From the NCBI GenBank assembly GCA_003243455.1, contig QFQS01000003.1:62001-126000 (forward strand): a DNA stretch of 64,000 nt, given 5' to 3'. Source of the stretch: Cereibacter sphaeroides (GTDB lineage Bacteria > Pseudomonadota > Alphaproteobacteria > Rhodobacterales > Rhodobacteraceae). Of the stretch, positions 35,148 to 42,820 are shown piece by piece (the first letter of the stretch is position 1; every line of letters begins with the position of its first letter). Position numbers and translations under genes: made by a program. The notes under the pieces are model-generated. The model made no database searches, was not told the origin of the DNA, and worked only from the letters and a program-made list of their open reading frames with translations.

Positions 35148-36749
35148 ATGCCCGACACGGATGAAACGCTGAACCAGCCACCTCCGCGCGGTGATCTTGA
35201 TCCTTGGCGTGCTGATCCCGTCCTGCGCGAAGCCGTTGCGCGCGAGGGCGGGCAAGAGAGGGCGCTCGCCACCTATGGCGCGGCCCTTGGAACGGTAGAC
35301 ATGGCCGAAGCAGCACGAGACGCCAACCGCAGCCTGCCTGAGTTGCGCCTGATCGACCGCGGCGGGCGACGGCTGGACGAGGTGCGATATCACCCGGCCT
35401 ATCACCGGTTCATGAAACTCGGCCTGTCCTCAGGCTATTCCGCGATAGCCTGGGAAGGCGCGGCGGGTGGCCAGGTCACCCATGCCGCCATGGTCTATCT
35501 GGCGAGCCAGGTCGAGCCGGGACACTGCTGCCCGATGACCATGACCTATGCAGCCATCCCTGCCCTCGCCGCTTCCGAAGGGCTGACGGCCAATTGGCGA
35601 GGCAAGCTCCTCTCGCGCAGCTACGACGCGTCCATCCGCCCCGTTGAGCAAAAGAACGGAGCCACGCTGGGCATGGCGATGACCGAAAAACAGGGTGGCT
35701 CGGACGTGCGCGCCAATACCACCCGCGCCGAACGCGATGGTGAGGGCTGGCGGCTCTACGGCCACAAGTGGTTCTGTTCCGCGCCGATGTCGGACGGGTT
35801 CCTGACGCTGGCGCAGACGCCAGAGGGCCTCAGTTGCTTCCTTGTCCCGCGCTGGCTGGAGGGTGGACGAAATGCCATCCACCTGATGCGGCTGAAGGAC
35901 AAGCTCGGCAACCGATCGAACGCCTCGGCTGAGATCGAGTATCATGGTGCTTACGCTTATCTGGTCGGCGAAGAGGGCCAGGGTGTGCGCACGATCATCG
36001 AGATGGTGCATCACACAAGGCTCGACACTGCGCTCGCCCCCGCCGGCCTCATGCGCGCGGCGATTGGCGAGGCGCATTACTGGGCGATGCACCGCAGCGC
36101 CTTCCAGCGCCGCCTGATCGACCAGCCGCTGATGCGCGCCGTTCTCGCCGACCTGACGCTGGACTGGGAGGGCGCGCTCACGCTCGGCCTGCGCGTTGCC
36201 CGCGCCTTCGATGGCAGCGCACCCGAAGATCGCGCCTTTGCCCGCATCGGAGTGGCGCTTGCGAAATACATCAACAACAAGCGCTGCCCAATCGTCACCT
36301 ATGAGGCGATGGAGGCGCTTGGCGGCATGGGCTATGTCGAGGACACACCGATGCCGCTGCTTTACCGCGAGGCCCCGCTGAACGGCATATGGGAAGGTTC
36401 GGGGAACGTCATCTGCCTCGATATCCTGCGCACGCTGGCGCGCGAGCCTATGGCGGGTGAGACGCTGATGCAGGAACTGACCGGCGCGGCAGGTGCCGAC
36501 CAACGCTACGACGCGGCGCTGAAAGCCCACCGTGAACAATGGCCAGCCCTGCCCGATGAGGCAGAGGCGCGCTGGTTCGTCGAGCGGACGGCAGTGCTGC
36601 TTACCGCCTCACTGCTGCTCCGCCACGCCCCATCGGCAGTTTCCGAGGCATTCATAGCGACGCGCGTCGCAGGGGAACGCGGACAGACGACCGGTGCTAT
36701 TGGATCTGTCGACACGACCGCTATCCTGCGTCGGCTGGGCGAACCCTGA
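35148..36749 (+). CDS. AidB-like acyl-CoA dehydrogenase
   Basis: A 533-residue flavoprotein of the acyl-CoA dehydrogenase superfamily, AidB branch by length and layout. It begins MPDTDETLNQPPPRGDLDPW, in the style of AidB. MAMTEKQGGSDVRANTT is the FAD/acyl segment, VHHTRLDTALAPAG the mid-domain, and YEAMEALGGMGYVEDTPMPL with REAPLNGIWEGSGNV the C-terminal flavin and dimer part. AidB binds DNA and flavin in the alkylation response; many homologues act on acyl-CoAs such as isovaleryl-CoA, so function is open. GGGAGG seven bases before ATG 35148 fixes the start, although the frame is open further upstream. Confidence 0.88.
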   Translation: MPDTDETLNQPPPRGDLDPWRADPVLREAVAREGGQERALATYGAALGTVDMAEAARDANRSLPELRLIDRGGRRLDEVRYHPAYHRFMKLGLSSGYSAIAWEGAAGGQVTHAAMVYLASQVEPGHCCPMTMTYAAIPALAASEGLTANWRGKLLSRSYDASIRPVEQKNGATLGMAMTEKQGGSDVRANTTRAERDGEGWRLYGHKWFCSAPMSDGFLTLAQTPEGLSCFLVPRWLEGGRNAIHLMRLKDKLGNRSNASAEIEYHGAYAYLVGEEGQGVRTIIEMVHHTRLDTALAPAGLMRAAIGEAHYWAMHRSAFQRRLIDQPLMRAVLADLTLDWEGALTLGLRVARAFDGSAPEDRAFARIGVALAKYINNKRCPIVTYEAMEALGGMGYVEDTPMPLLYREAPLNGIWEGSGNVICLDILRTLAREPMAGETLMQELTGAAGADQRYDAALKAHREQWPALPDEAEARWFVERTAVLLTASLLLRHAPSAVSEAFIATRVAGERGQTTGAIGSVDTTAILRRLGEP

Positions 36750-36857
36750 GCAAAGCCTCATTCACTTTGCAAAAATGTCCCACGGGGGTGTGGCGGTGTG
36801 AAACCCCCGCGTGTCGCTAAACGCCTGCGCATCCGCCGTTCTGGTCTGCGCCAAGCA

Positions 36858-37322
36858 TCAGCTGATCACCACATCGCAGCGCACGAATTCGTCCGAGAAT
36901 TGCTCCAGTTCGGTTTCGGGTGTGCCCCACCGATACGCATTGCGAGCGTCGCTGAAGTCCATAACGAAAAGCCTTTTGTCGGACTCACGTCCCAGAACGA
37001 GCAGATCTTTGACCGGGCCTTGCCCGCCCGACCCGACGATGCCGTAGTAGATCACGTCCTGCGGCCCTAAATCGGTCGCAACCGGCTTGGCCCATTTGAA
37101 AACCATGCGTCGGTTGGCCTTGTCGAAGGTGATAACATGCGGATTGATCGAGCAGCCGAGCGGAGAAAGGTCGCTTCGGCCCCAGGTTCCTTCCGCAGTC
37201 AGAACCAACTCCTCGCCATAAGCTGAGACGGGAAGACTGATTGCGGCAATCATCGCAGCCCACCACAAAACAAAAAGCGCCGCCCGGTGGGGCGGCGCTG
37301 GGTTCTCGGCAGTGGCCTGCAT
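36858..37322 (-). CDS. small secreted protein of unknown function
   Basis: I do not recognise the family. Up to 154 residues: a hydrophobic stretch (about 17-34) ending SAYG looks like a signal peptide, followed by a globular part with two Cys residues that could form a periplasmic disulfide (LGCSINP and VRCDVVIS). The frame starts immediately after the rpmE stop, yet its first 25 codons lie over a strong terminator hairpin for rpmE. Translation may therefore begin inside, at TTG 37268 or ATG 37253. Transcription would need read-through or its own promoter. No close neighbour explains the role. Confidence 0.6.
   Translation of the reverse strand: MQATAENPAPPHRAALFVLWWAAMIAAISLPVSAYGEELVLTAEGTWGRSDLSPLGCSINPHVITFDKANRRMVFKWAKPVATDLGPQDVIYYGIVGSGGQGPVKDLLVLGRESDKRLFVMDFSDARNAYRWGTPETELEQFSDEFVRCDVVIS
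37266..37299 (-). terminator. intrinsic terminator of the rplS-rpmE transcript
   Basis: On the minus strand AGCGCCGCC and GGCGGCGCT form a 9-bp GC stem with a six-base loop, followed at once by TTTTTGTTTTG. It lies 24 bp after the rpmE stop and is a textbook rho-independent terminator. It sits inside the 5' part of the next open frame. Confidence 0.88.
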
Positions 37323-37544
37323 TCAGAAACCGAGACCCGCGTATTTGTTCTTGAACTTCGACACGCGGCCGCCGGTGTCCATCAGCTTGGCCGAGCCGCC
37401 GGTCCAGGCGGGGTGGGCCAGCGGGTCGATGTCCAGCGCCATCTGGTCGCCTTCCTTGCCCCAGGTGGTCTTGGTCTGGAACACAGAACCGTCGGTCATC
37501 TTCACGTCGATGACGTGGTATTCGGGGTGAATGCCTTCTTTCAT
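37323..37544 (-). CDS. rpmE: 50S ribosomal protein L31
   Basis: A 73-residue L31 protein: MKEGIHPEYHVIDVKMTDG at the start and NKYAGLGF at the end. It lacks the zinc-binding CxxC of the C+ type, so it is the zinc-free paralogue group common in alphaproteobacteria. Two ATG codons are adjacent (37547 and 37544); the second lies seven bases from AAGGAG and matches the family start. It follows rplS by 8 bp and is closed by a strong terminator. Confidence 0.95.
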   Translation of the reverse strand: MKEGIHPEYHVIDVKMTDGSVFQTKTTWGKEGDQMALDIDPLAHPAWTGGSAKLMDTGGRVSKFKNKYAGLGF

Positions 37545-37555
37545 CATCCTGCTCC

Positions 37556-37933
37556 TTATTCCGCGTCTTTGGCTTTGTAGGTGGTGTCTTCCGAGATCCG
37601 GGCAGATTTGCCGCGACGATCACGGAGGTAATACAGCTTGGCGCGGCGCACGCGGCCACGGCGGACGACCTCGATCGAGTCGATGTTGGTCGAATACAGC
37701 GGGAACACACGCTCCACGCCTTCGCCGAACGAAATCTTGCGCACGGTGAAGGAAGCGCTGATGGTCGCGCCGCCCTTGCGGCCTATCACGACGCCTTCAT
37801 AGGCCTGCACGCGCGAACGGGTGCCTTCGGTCACCTTGTAGCCGACGCGAACGGTGTCGCCGGCCTTGAAATCCGGAATGCTCTTGCCGAGGGCCGCAAT
37901 CTGTTCGGCCTCGATCTGGGCGATGAGGTTCAT
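37556..37933 (-). CDS. rplS: 50S ribosomal protein L19
   Basis: A 125-residue L19, located at the 30S-50S interface. It starts MNLIAQIEAEQIAALGKSIP and contains GDTVRVGYKVTEGTRSRVQ, RKGGATISASFTVRKISFGE and RRGRVRRAKLYYLRDRRGKS, all diagnostic. AAAGGAG precedes the ATG by six bases. Part of the minus-strand rpsP-rimM-trmD-rplS-rpmE run, with 50 bp between it and trmD. Confidence 0.97.
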   Translation of the reverse strand: MNLIAQIEAEQIAALGKSIPDFKAGDTVRVGYKVTEGTRSRVQAYEGVVIGRKGGATISASFTVRKISFGEGVERVFPLYSTNIDSIEVVRRGRVRRAKLYYLRDRRGKSARISEDTTYKAKDAE

Positions 37934-37983
37934 GCCCGTCTCCTTTGTTTGCTCACGGGTTTGCCCGCGATGATGATGCCGCC

Positions 37984-38826
37984 TCAGAGCTCTCGGTCTT
38001 CATCCGGATCCCTACCGTGCTGCGCACAGTAAGCCCGCCAGAGATCAGGCCTGCGTTCCTTTGTCAGCCTTTCGGCCATCCCCCGGCGCCAGTCGGTGAT
38101 TTTCGCGTGGTGGCCCGAGAGAAGAACCTCGGGTATCGCGCGACCTTCCCAGACCGGGGGTTTCGTGTATTGCGGAAATTCAAGAAGCCCCTCCGAAAAG
38201 CTTTCCTCTTCGGTGGAGCACTGATTCCCAAGCACGCGGGGTATAAGGCGAACGGTCGCGTCGATCAAGGCCTGTGCCGCGATCTCACCTCCGGTCAGGA
38301 CAAAGTCGCCAAGCGAGACCTCTTCGATGCCGAAATGGTCGATCACCCGCTGGTCCACGCCCTCGAAACGCCCGCAAAGCAGGGTCATGCCTTCGGCCAT
38401 GGACCAGGCCCGCGCCATGGCCTGATCGAAAGGTTTGCCGCGCGGCGACAGGTAGATGACCGGCCACCGGCTGCGGTCGGGCGGAGTGCCTTCGGCTGCG
38501 GTGGCAAAGGCACGGCCCAGCACGTCGGCGCGCATCACCATCCCCGCGCCACCGCCGGCGGGCGGTTCATCCACGTTGCGATGACGCCCCTCGCCAAAGG
38601 GACGCAGGTCGATGGTTTCCAGCGACCACAGCCCCGCATCCAGCGCCTTGCCGGTCAGGCTGAGGCCAAGCGTGCCGGGAAAGGCCTCGGGAAACAGCGT
38701 TATCACCTTGGCTCGCCAGGCATCGCGATGCACGCGTGGTTCTTCCATCAGGTCGCGCGGGCGCAACGAGGCGGTGATCTTGAGACGGCCGTGGGACTTG
38801 GGTTTGGGCGGTTCATTTTCGGACAT
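37984..38826 (-). CDS. trmD: tRNA (guanine(37)-N1)-methyltransferase TrmD
   Basis: A 280-residue SPOUT methyltransferase that makes m1G37 in tRNA from SAM. The trefoil-knot motifs are VIYLSPRGKPFDQAMA, LLCGRFEGVDQRVIDHFG and SLGDFVLTGGEIAAQALIDA; the catalytic Asp lies in VLGNQCSTEEESF. It carries an N-terminal extension of about 50 residues before WRAKVITLFPEAFPG, longer than in E. coli. ATG 38826 (MSENEPPKPKSHG) was chosen; the frame stays open above it but has no plausible ribosome site. Confidence 0.95.
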   Translation of the reverse strand: MSENEPPKPKSHGRLKITASLRPRDLMEEPRVHRDAWRAKVITLFPEAFPGTLGLSLTGKALDAGLWSLETIDLRPFGEGRHRNVDEPPAGGGAGMVMRADVLGRAFATAAEGTPPDRSRWPVIYLSPRGKPFDQAMARAWSMAEGMTLLCGRFEGVDQRVIDHFGIEEVSLGDFVLTGGEIAAQALIDATVRLIPRVLGNQCSTEEESFSEGLLEFPQYTKPPVWEGRAIPEVLLSGHHAKITDWRRGMAERLTKERRPDLWRAYCAQHGRDPDEDREL

Positions 38827-38871
38827 GGACAGGCTTCTAGCCTGTCCTGCCGTCCGGTTGAACGTCAAATC

Positions 38872-39282
38872 TCAGCGCTGTTCCTGCGGCGCTTCCAAAG
38901 GCTCGCCCTGCGGAAATTCTTCCGGGTTCCAGATCGCCCGGCCAAGCAGGATTGCGGAGGAACTCAGGACCACCGGAAGCCAGAACGGGATTTCCAGTGA
39001 AAAATCCAAAACCCCGCCGATCCCGCGGCCAATACCGAAAAAGATCGTCACCAGCAGAATCTGCACCACTCCGCGCGAAGCAATCGGCAGCCATGTGCGC
39101 CCACGCCGCCAGTCCGGCGAGTTTCCAGGCCAGCTTTCGGGGCGCAGGAAAATGAGCCAGAGAATGAAGAGCAGCGAGAAAACGGGAACAAGTGCCCATC
39201 CGGCTGTCGAAAGCCCGGCAATCAGCGGCCCGAGGTAAAGCAGCGCGGTTGCGCCGCGAAGAAGGGTGATCCGGTTGAGCAT
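38872..39282 (-). CDS. small integral membrane protein of unknown function
   Basis: I do not recognise the family. About 136 residues with four hydrophobic segments (MLNRITLLRGATALLYLG onward, LVPVFSLLFILWLIF, VVQILLVTIFFGIGRGIGG and FWLPVVLSSSAILLGRAIW), consistent with an inner-membrane protein. The acidic, Pro-rich tail reads PEEFPQGEPLEAPQEQR. ATG 39282 was chosen; starts at 39294 and 39315 are possible. Sits between rimM and trmD in the translation operon, 60 bp after rimM, so it is probably co-transcribed; a similar membrane gene at this spot is common in relatives, from memory only. Confidence 0.6.
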   Translation of the reverse strand: MLNRITLLRGATALLYLGPLIAGLSTAGWALVPVFSLLFILWLIFLRPESWPGNSPDWRRGRTWLPIASRGVVQILLVTIFFGIGRGIGGVLDFSLEIPFWLPVVLSSSAILLGRAIWNPEEFPQGEPLEAPQEQR

Positions 39283-39342
39283 GATCCCGTCCATCGTTTT
39301 GGCGAGACTCTGCATGCCATCTTGGCTTTTCGATGGCAGAAC

Positions 39343-39852
39343 TCAGTCAAGCCCTTCAGGCAGATCGACGATGATGCGGCCCGCCTTGATGTCGATGGTC
39401 GGCACCGCCTCGTGGGTGAAGGGCACCAGCAGCGCCGACTTCATGCCCGGTCCCAGGATTTCCAGCAGATCGCCCGCGCCATGGTTGTGGACAGCGCGCA
39501 AGGTGCCGATCAGTTTGCCGCCGGTATCATGGGCGGCGAGGCCGATCAGGTCGGCGTGGTAAAACTCATCATCACCCGGATTCGGAAGTTTTTCTCTATC
39601 AACATAAAGGCTTGCGCCTTTCAGCGCGTCCGCCTCCTCTTTGGTTGAGATACCCGACAGGCGCGCGCCAAGGCCACCCGCAACGGGTCGCGTCAGGGTC
39701 ACGCGGAAGCTGCGGCTGCCGTCCTCATTGAACAGCGGGCCGTAGGAAGCGATGTCTTCCGGGGTCGAGCAGAAGCTTTTCAGGCGCACCTCGCCCTTCA
39801 CGCCGAAAGATCCGGCGATGACGCCGACGCAGATGCGCTCGGTTGCGGGCAT
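39343..39852 (-). CDS. rimM: 16S rRNA processing protein RimM
   Basis: A 169-residue factor for 30S maturation that binds S19. The RimM N-domain is ICVGVIAGSFGVKGEVRLKS, and the PRC-barrel C-domain contains DEFYHADLIGLAAHD and GAGDLLEILG, ending IIVDLPEGLD. AAGGACG lies before the ATG. It is 57 bp after the rpsP stop, with a 9-bp hairpin in that gap. Confidence 0.95.
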   Translation of the reverse strand: MPATERICVGVIAGSFGVKGEVRLKSFCSTPEDIASYGPLFNEDGSRSFRVTLTRPVAGGLGARLSGISTKEEADALKGASLYVDREKLPNPGDDEFYHADLIGLAAHDTGGKLIGTLRAVHNHGAGDLLEILGPGMKSALLVPFTHEAVPTIDIKAGRIIVDLPEGLD

Positions 39853-39875
39853 GGTTTCGCGTCCTTGAAAGGAAT

Positions 39876-39900
39876 CGGGCGGCCGGTGAAAGGCCGCCCG
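39876..39900 (-). other. hairpin between rpsP and rimM
   Basis: CGGGCGGCC and GGCCGCCCG form a perfect 9-bp stem with a seven-base loop, 9 bp after the rpsP stop. On the transcribed strand it is followed by ATTCCTTTC, so it could be a leaky terminator or an RNA-stabilising structure that raises rpsP over rimM output. The rimM ribosome site lies just beyond it. Confidence 0.6.
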
Positions 39901-39909
39901 GAAGGCAGA

Positions 39910-40278
39910 TTATTCCGCGTCCGCAGCGGTTGCGGCCGGAGCCTCGGAACGGGCGGCTTTCTTCTTGGCCAGTTCCGCCATGCGCTTGCCCGGAACGGCG
40001 GCCTTGGGGTTGTTGCGGGCTGTTTTCTCTTTAAGACCAGCAGCTTCCAGCATGCGGGCGATGCGGTCGGTGGGCTGGGCGCCCTGAGACAGCCAGTACT
40101 GGACGCGCTCGACGTTCATCTTGATGCGGTCTTCGCTGTCCTTGGCCAGCAGCGGGTTGTAGGTGCCCAGCTTTTCAAGGAAGCGGCCATCGCGCGGCAT
40201 GCGCGAGTCGGTGGCGACGATCGAGTAGAACGGGCGCTTTTTCGAGCCGCCGCGGGCCAGACGGATTTTCATGGACAT
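39910..40278 (-). CDS. rpsP: 30S ribosomal protein S16
   Basis: A 122-residue S16. Typical N-terminus MSMKIRLARGGSKKRPFYSI, then DSRMPRDGRFLEKLGTYNPL and RVQYWLSQGAQPTDRIARML. The C-terminal tail, about 40 residues rich in Ala and Lys, is longer than the 82-residue E. coli protein, as usual in alphaproteobacteria. Lies 39 bp after the chorismate mutase gene on the same strand. Confidence 0.97.
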   Translation of the reverse strand: MSMKIRLARGGSKKRPFYSIVATDSRMPRDGRFLEKLGTYNPLLAKDSEDRIKMNVERVQYWLSQGAQPTDRIARMLEAAGLKEKTARNNPKAAVPGKRMAELAKKKAARSEAPAATAADAE

Positions 40279-40317
40279 GGGGTAGTCTCCTTTGGTTTCA
40301 AACCGGATATGTGCCGG

Positions 40318-40614
40318 TTATTTCTGTAGTTTTTCGTGGTGCCTGATAACTTCGGAGATGATGAAGTTCAGGAATTTCTTGGCAAATTCGGGATCGAGAT
40401 CGGCTTCCTTGGATAGCCATTCGAGCCGTTCGATCTGCCGGGCTTCGCGCGCCGGATCCGACGGGGGAAGATCGTGTTCGGCCTTGAGACGGCCGACGGC
40501 CTGCGTCTGCTTGAAGCGTTCGGCAAGCGTGTAAACGAGGATCGCGTCCAGCCGGTCGATGCTGTCGCGGTGATCCTTGAGAAGGGCGTGGGCGATCGAG
40601 GTGGGGTCGCTCAT
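40318..40614 (-). CDS. chorismate mutase (AroQ type)
   Basis: A 98-residue all-helical AroQ chorismate mutase that converts chorismate to prephenate for Phe and Tyr synthesis. Active-site pattern is present: HRDSIDRLDAILVYTLAERF (Arg and Asp in helix 1), QAVGRLKAEHDLPPSDPARE (Lys and the DxxRE segment) and the C-terminal helix with IISEVIRHHEK. No prephenate dehydratase fusion. ATG 40614 (MSDPTSIAHAL) was chosen from family length; the frame is open upstream for over 100 codons without homology. Lies between the GNAT cluster and rpsP. Confidence 0.9.
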   Translation of the reverse strand: MSDPTSIAHALLKDHRDSIDRLDAILVYTLAERFKQTQAVGRLKAEHDLPPSDPAREARQIERLEWLSKEADLDPEFAKKFLNFIISEVIRHHEKLQK

Positions 40615-40684
40615 TTGTGTCTCCCAAGGGGCTGGAACCGGTATGGGTTCGGTATGGCTTTGGTATGTAGACAGAAAGCGTAGG

Positions 40685-41266
40685 TCATTTCGCCCCCTCG
40701 GCCCGGATATGGCGGTAAACGAGCAGGTCGTCGATGCTGGCGTCTGCATCAAGCGCAGCGCCCAGACGCTCGGCCAGCGCGACGGAGCGTGCATTCGCGG
40801 CGTCGATGTAGCTGACCAGCGAGCGCCAGCCGAGTATGCCGAAGGCAAAGTGGCGCGCCGCCTGCGCGGCTTCGGTGGCATAGCCCTTGCCCTCTTCGCC
40901 GTCGAGCAGCAGGAAGCCCAGCTCGGGCTCGGCATCGCCAAACTCGTGGTTCACGAGGACAAAGCCCACCAGCGCCTCGCCGCTGAGCCGTTCCACCGAC
41001 CACAGGCCATGACCGCGCAAGAGCCAGCCTGCGGCCAGATGGTTGAAGTCGAGCCATGCCTCTTCGCGCGTCATCGGCCCACCCATGTGGCGGCCGCGTT
41101 CGGTTGTCACGATCGAGGCGTAGCCCTGGAAATCGCCGATGCGCGGCGGTCGCAGGCGCAGCCGTGTCGTGGCGATGGTCGGGATCGCCGAGGAAATGCC
41201 GGTCGCCAAAGCTGCTGCGGGACCGGCGGGCGAGTTTTCCCAAGGGAAGGTCATTGCGTCGGTCAT
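40685..41266 (-). CDS. GNAT N-acetyltransferase, copy 5 of 5
   Basis: A 193-residue RimJ/RimL-like GNAT acetyltransferase, using acetyl-CoA to acetylate an unknown amine. It has an N-terminal extension before TTRLRLRPPRIGDFQGYASI. The acetyl-CoA loop region is LLLDGEEGKGYATEAAQAAR and the RimJ-type end SYIDAANARSVALAERLGA. It is the last of five overlapping paralogous genes; its start overlaps the copy at 41263-41796. A 70-bp gap follows before chorismate mutase. Confidence 0.85.
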   Translation of the reverse strand: MTDAMTFPWENSPAGPAAALATGISSAIPTIATTRLRLRPPRIGDFQGYASIVTTERGRHMGGPMTREEAWLDFNHLAAGWLLRGHGLWSVERLSGEALVGFVLVNHEFGDAEPELGFLLLDGEEGKGYATEAAQAARHFAFGILGWRSLVSYIDAANARSVALAERLGAALDADASIDDLLVYRHIRAEGAK

Positions 41267-41796
41267 GCTGCAACCTTTGGCGAGGGGTGGCGGAATACCA
41301 GACAGGGCGGCTCACCCACAGGGGTCGCCTGTGGATCGAGGGTCGCGCCAAGCCGCTTTGCCAGCGCGATGGAACGGGTGTTCCAGTGGGCGATATAACT
41401 GACCGCCGTCGGCCAGCCGAGGGTGGTATAGGCGAAGTCACGAGTGGCCCTGGCCGCCTCAAACGCGATGCCTTTGCCTTCGGCCTCTGCCGACCAGACC
41501 ATCCAGCCGATCTCTTTCTCGGGCCACTCCTCGGGATAGTAGGGACCGACCATGCCGAACGGCGTCTCGGGGTCGGTCTTGGCCGAAAGAACGAACAGGC
41601 CAAAGCCCCGATGCACCCAGTGGCCGGTGAGATGGCAGAACGAGCGCCAGGCGAGGTCCGGCGTGAGGGGGCCGCCGAAATGCGACCGGTCAGAAGTGGC
41701 GAAGGCGAGGAAGTGGGGGAAATCCCCCTGACGCGGGGCGCGCAGGATCAGGCGTTCGGTTTCAAGGATCGGCGTGTTGGACAGGGCCACGGTCAT
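41263..41796 (-). CDS. GNAT N-acetyltransferase, copy 4 of 5
   Basis: A 177-residue RimJ/RimL-like acetyltransferase. N-terminus ILETERLILRAPRQGDFPHF; acetyl-CoA segment WSAEAEGKGIAFEAARATRD; C-terminal SYIAHWNTRSIALAKRLGA. The pyrophosphate loop reads EGKGIAFEA, slightly off the common Q/RxxGxG/A form but with the glycine kept. Overlaps both neighbours by ATGA. Substrate unknown. Confidence 0.85.
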   Translation of the reverse strand: MTVALSNTPILETERLILRAPRQGDFPHFLAFATSDRSHFGGPLTPDLAWRSFCHLTGHWVHRGFGLFVLSAKTDPETPFGMVGPYYPEEWPEKEIGWMVWSAEAEGKGIAFEAARATRDFAYTTLGWPTAVSYIAHWNTRSIALAKRLGATLDPQATPVGEPPCLVFRHPSPKVAA

Positions 41797-42320
41797 GCGC
41801 CGCCCCCCATGTCGACGGGATGGCGGTAGACCTGCAGCGGCATGCCCTGCAGAGCGCCGTCGCGTTCGAACCTTGCGCCAAGTCGTTCGGCGAGCGCCTT
41901 GGACCGGGTGTTGGTCGGCTCGACATAACTGATCAGCGGACCAAGGCCGAGCTTGCGGTTGGCGTGTTTGCGGGCGGCCAGCGCCGCCTCGAGTGCATAG
42001 CCGCTGCCTTCGAACCCGTCGAACAAGTGCCAGGCGAGTTCCGGCTCGTCCCAGCCTTCGTGGTTCAGGATGCCGACGCGGCCAACGAATGCGCCATCGT
42101 CACGCCGGGTCAGCGACCACAGGCCGTAGCCGTAAAGCGCCCAGTGACCGATGGTTTCCAAAACGGCGAACCATGCGTCTTCGCGCGGCCAAGGGCCGCC
42201 GATGCCCGCAGAACGCGGGGATTGGAAAAAGTCGCCCAGCACGACCGAGTCGATCGGTTGCGGCTCGCGCAACGTCAGGCGGCTGGTCTCCAGCAGGGGA
42301 ATGGCGAAGGGAAGGGTCAT
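41793..42320 (-). CDS. GNAT N-acetyltransferase, copy 3 of 5
   Basis: A 175-residue paralogue: LLETSRLTLREPQPIDSVVL at the start, FDGFEGSGYALEAALAARKH at the acetyl-CoA loop and SYVEPTNTRSKALAERLGA near the end. Glycine spacing of the cofactor loop is kept. Overlaps the flanking copies by ATGA. Probably translated as part of one coupled five-gene set; substrate unknown. Confidence 0.85.
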   Translation of the reverse strand: MTLPFAIPLLETSRLTLREPQPIDSVVLGDFFQSPRSAGIGGPWPREDAWFAVLETIGHWALYGYGLWSLTRRDDGAFVGRVGILNHEGWDEPELAWHLFDGFEGSGYALEAALAARKHANRKLGLGPLISYVEPTNTRSKALAERLGARFERDGALQGMPLQVYRHPVDMGGGA

Positions 42321-42820
42321 GCAGCCCTCCGATGCCGGTAGACCCTGTCGCCGGGGAACATGCCGGGGGCGTCGGGGTCGATCACTGCGCCCAGCTTTTC
42401 GGCAACTCGGGCCGAGGCGTGGTTGTCGGGGCTGATGTAGCTGACGAGCGTTGGCAGGCCGCGCGGGCCGAAGGCCCAGTCACGCATCGCGCGGGCAGCT
42501 TCGGCCATGTAGCCCTGGCCTTCAAAGCCGTCGTGCAGGAAATATCCGAGTTCCGTTTCGGGAAAGACCGGTCCCTGGCTGATGGCGACGTTGCCGATGA
42601 CGGCGCCATCGCTTTGACGCTCAATCGTCAGCCCGCCGACATTCAGCAGGTGCCATTGCGCGACGTCATGGCAGAACCAGAACCACGCCTGATCGGCGCC
42701 ATGCGGGCCACCCATCCCCTTGGCCCGGTCAGTGGCCCAGAAGGCGATGAAGGCGTCGAGATCGGACATCACCGGCATGCGAAGGATCAGACGTTCGGTC
42801 ATGAGTCGGGGAGCGGTCAT
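42317..42820 (-). CDS. GNAT N-acetyltransferase, copy 2 of 5
   Basis: A 167-residue paralogue: RLMTERLILRMPVMSDLDAF at the start, LHDGFEGQGYMAEAARAMRD at the acetyl-CoA loop and SYISPDNHASARVAEKLGA near the end. ATG 42820 was chosen because it overlaps the stop of the upstream copy by ATGA and gives family length; the frame is open for over 100 codons above it as an antisense-like shadow of copy 1 in another frame. Confidence 0.85.
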   Translation of the reverse strand: MTAPRLMTERLILRMPVMSDLDAFIAFWATDRAKGMGGPHGADQAWFWFCHDVAQWHLLNVGGLTIERQSDGAVIGNVAISQGPVFPETELGYFLHDGFEGQGYMAEAARAMRDWAFGPRGLPTLVSYISPDNHASARVAEKLGAVIDPDAPGMFPGDRVYRHRRAA

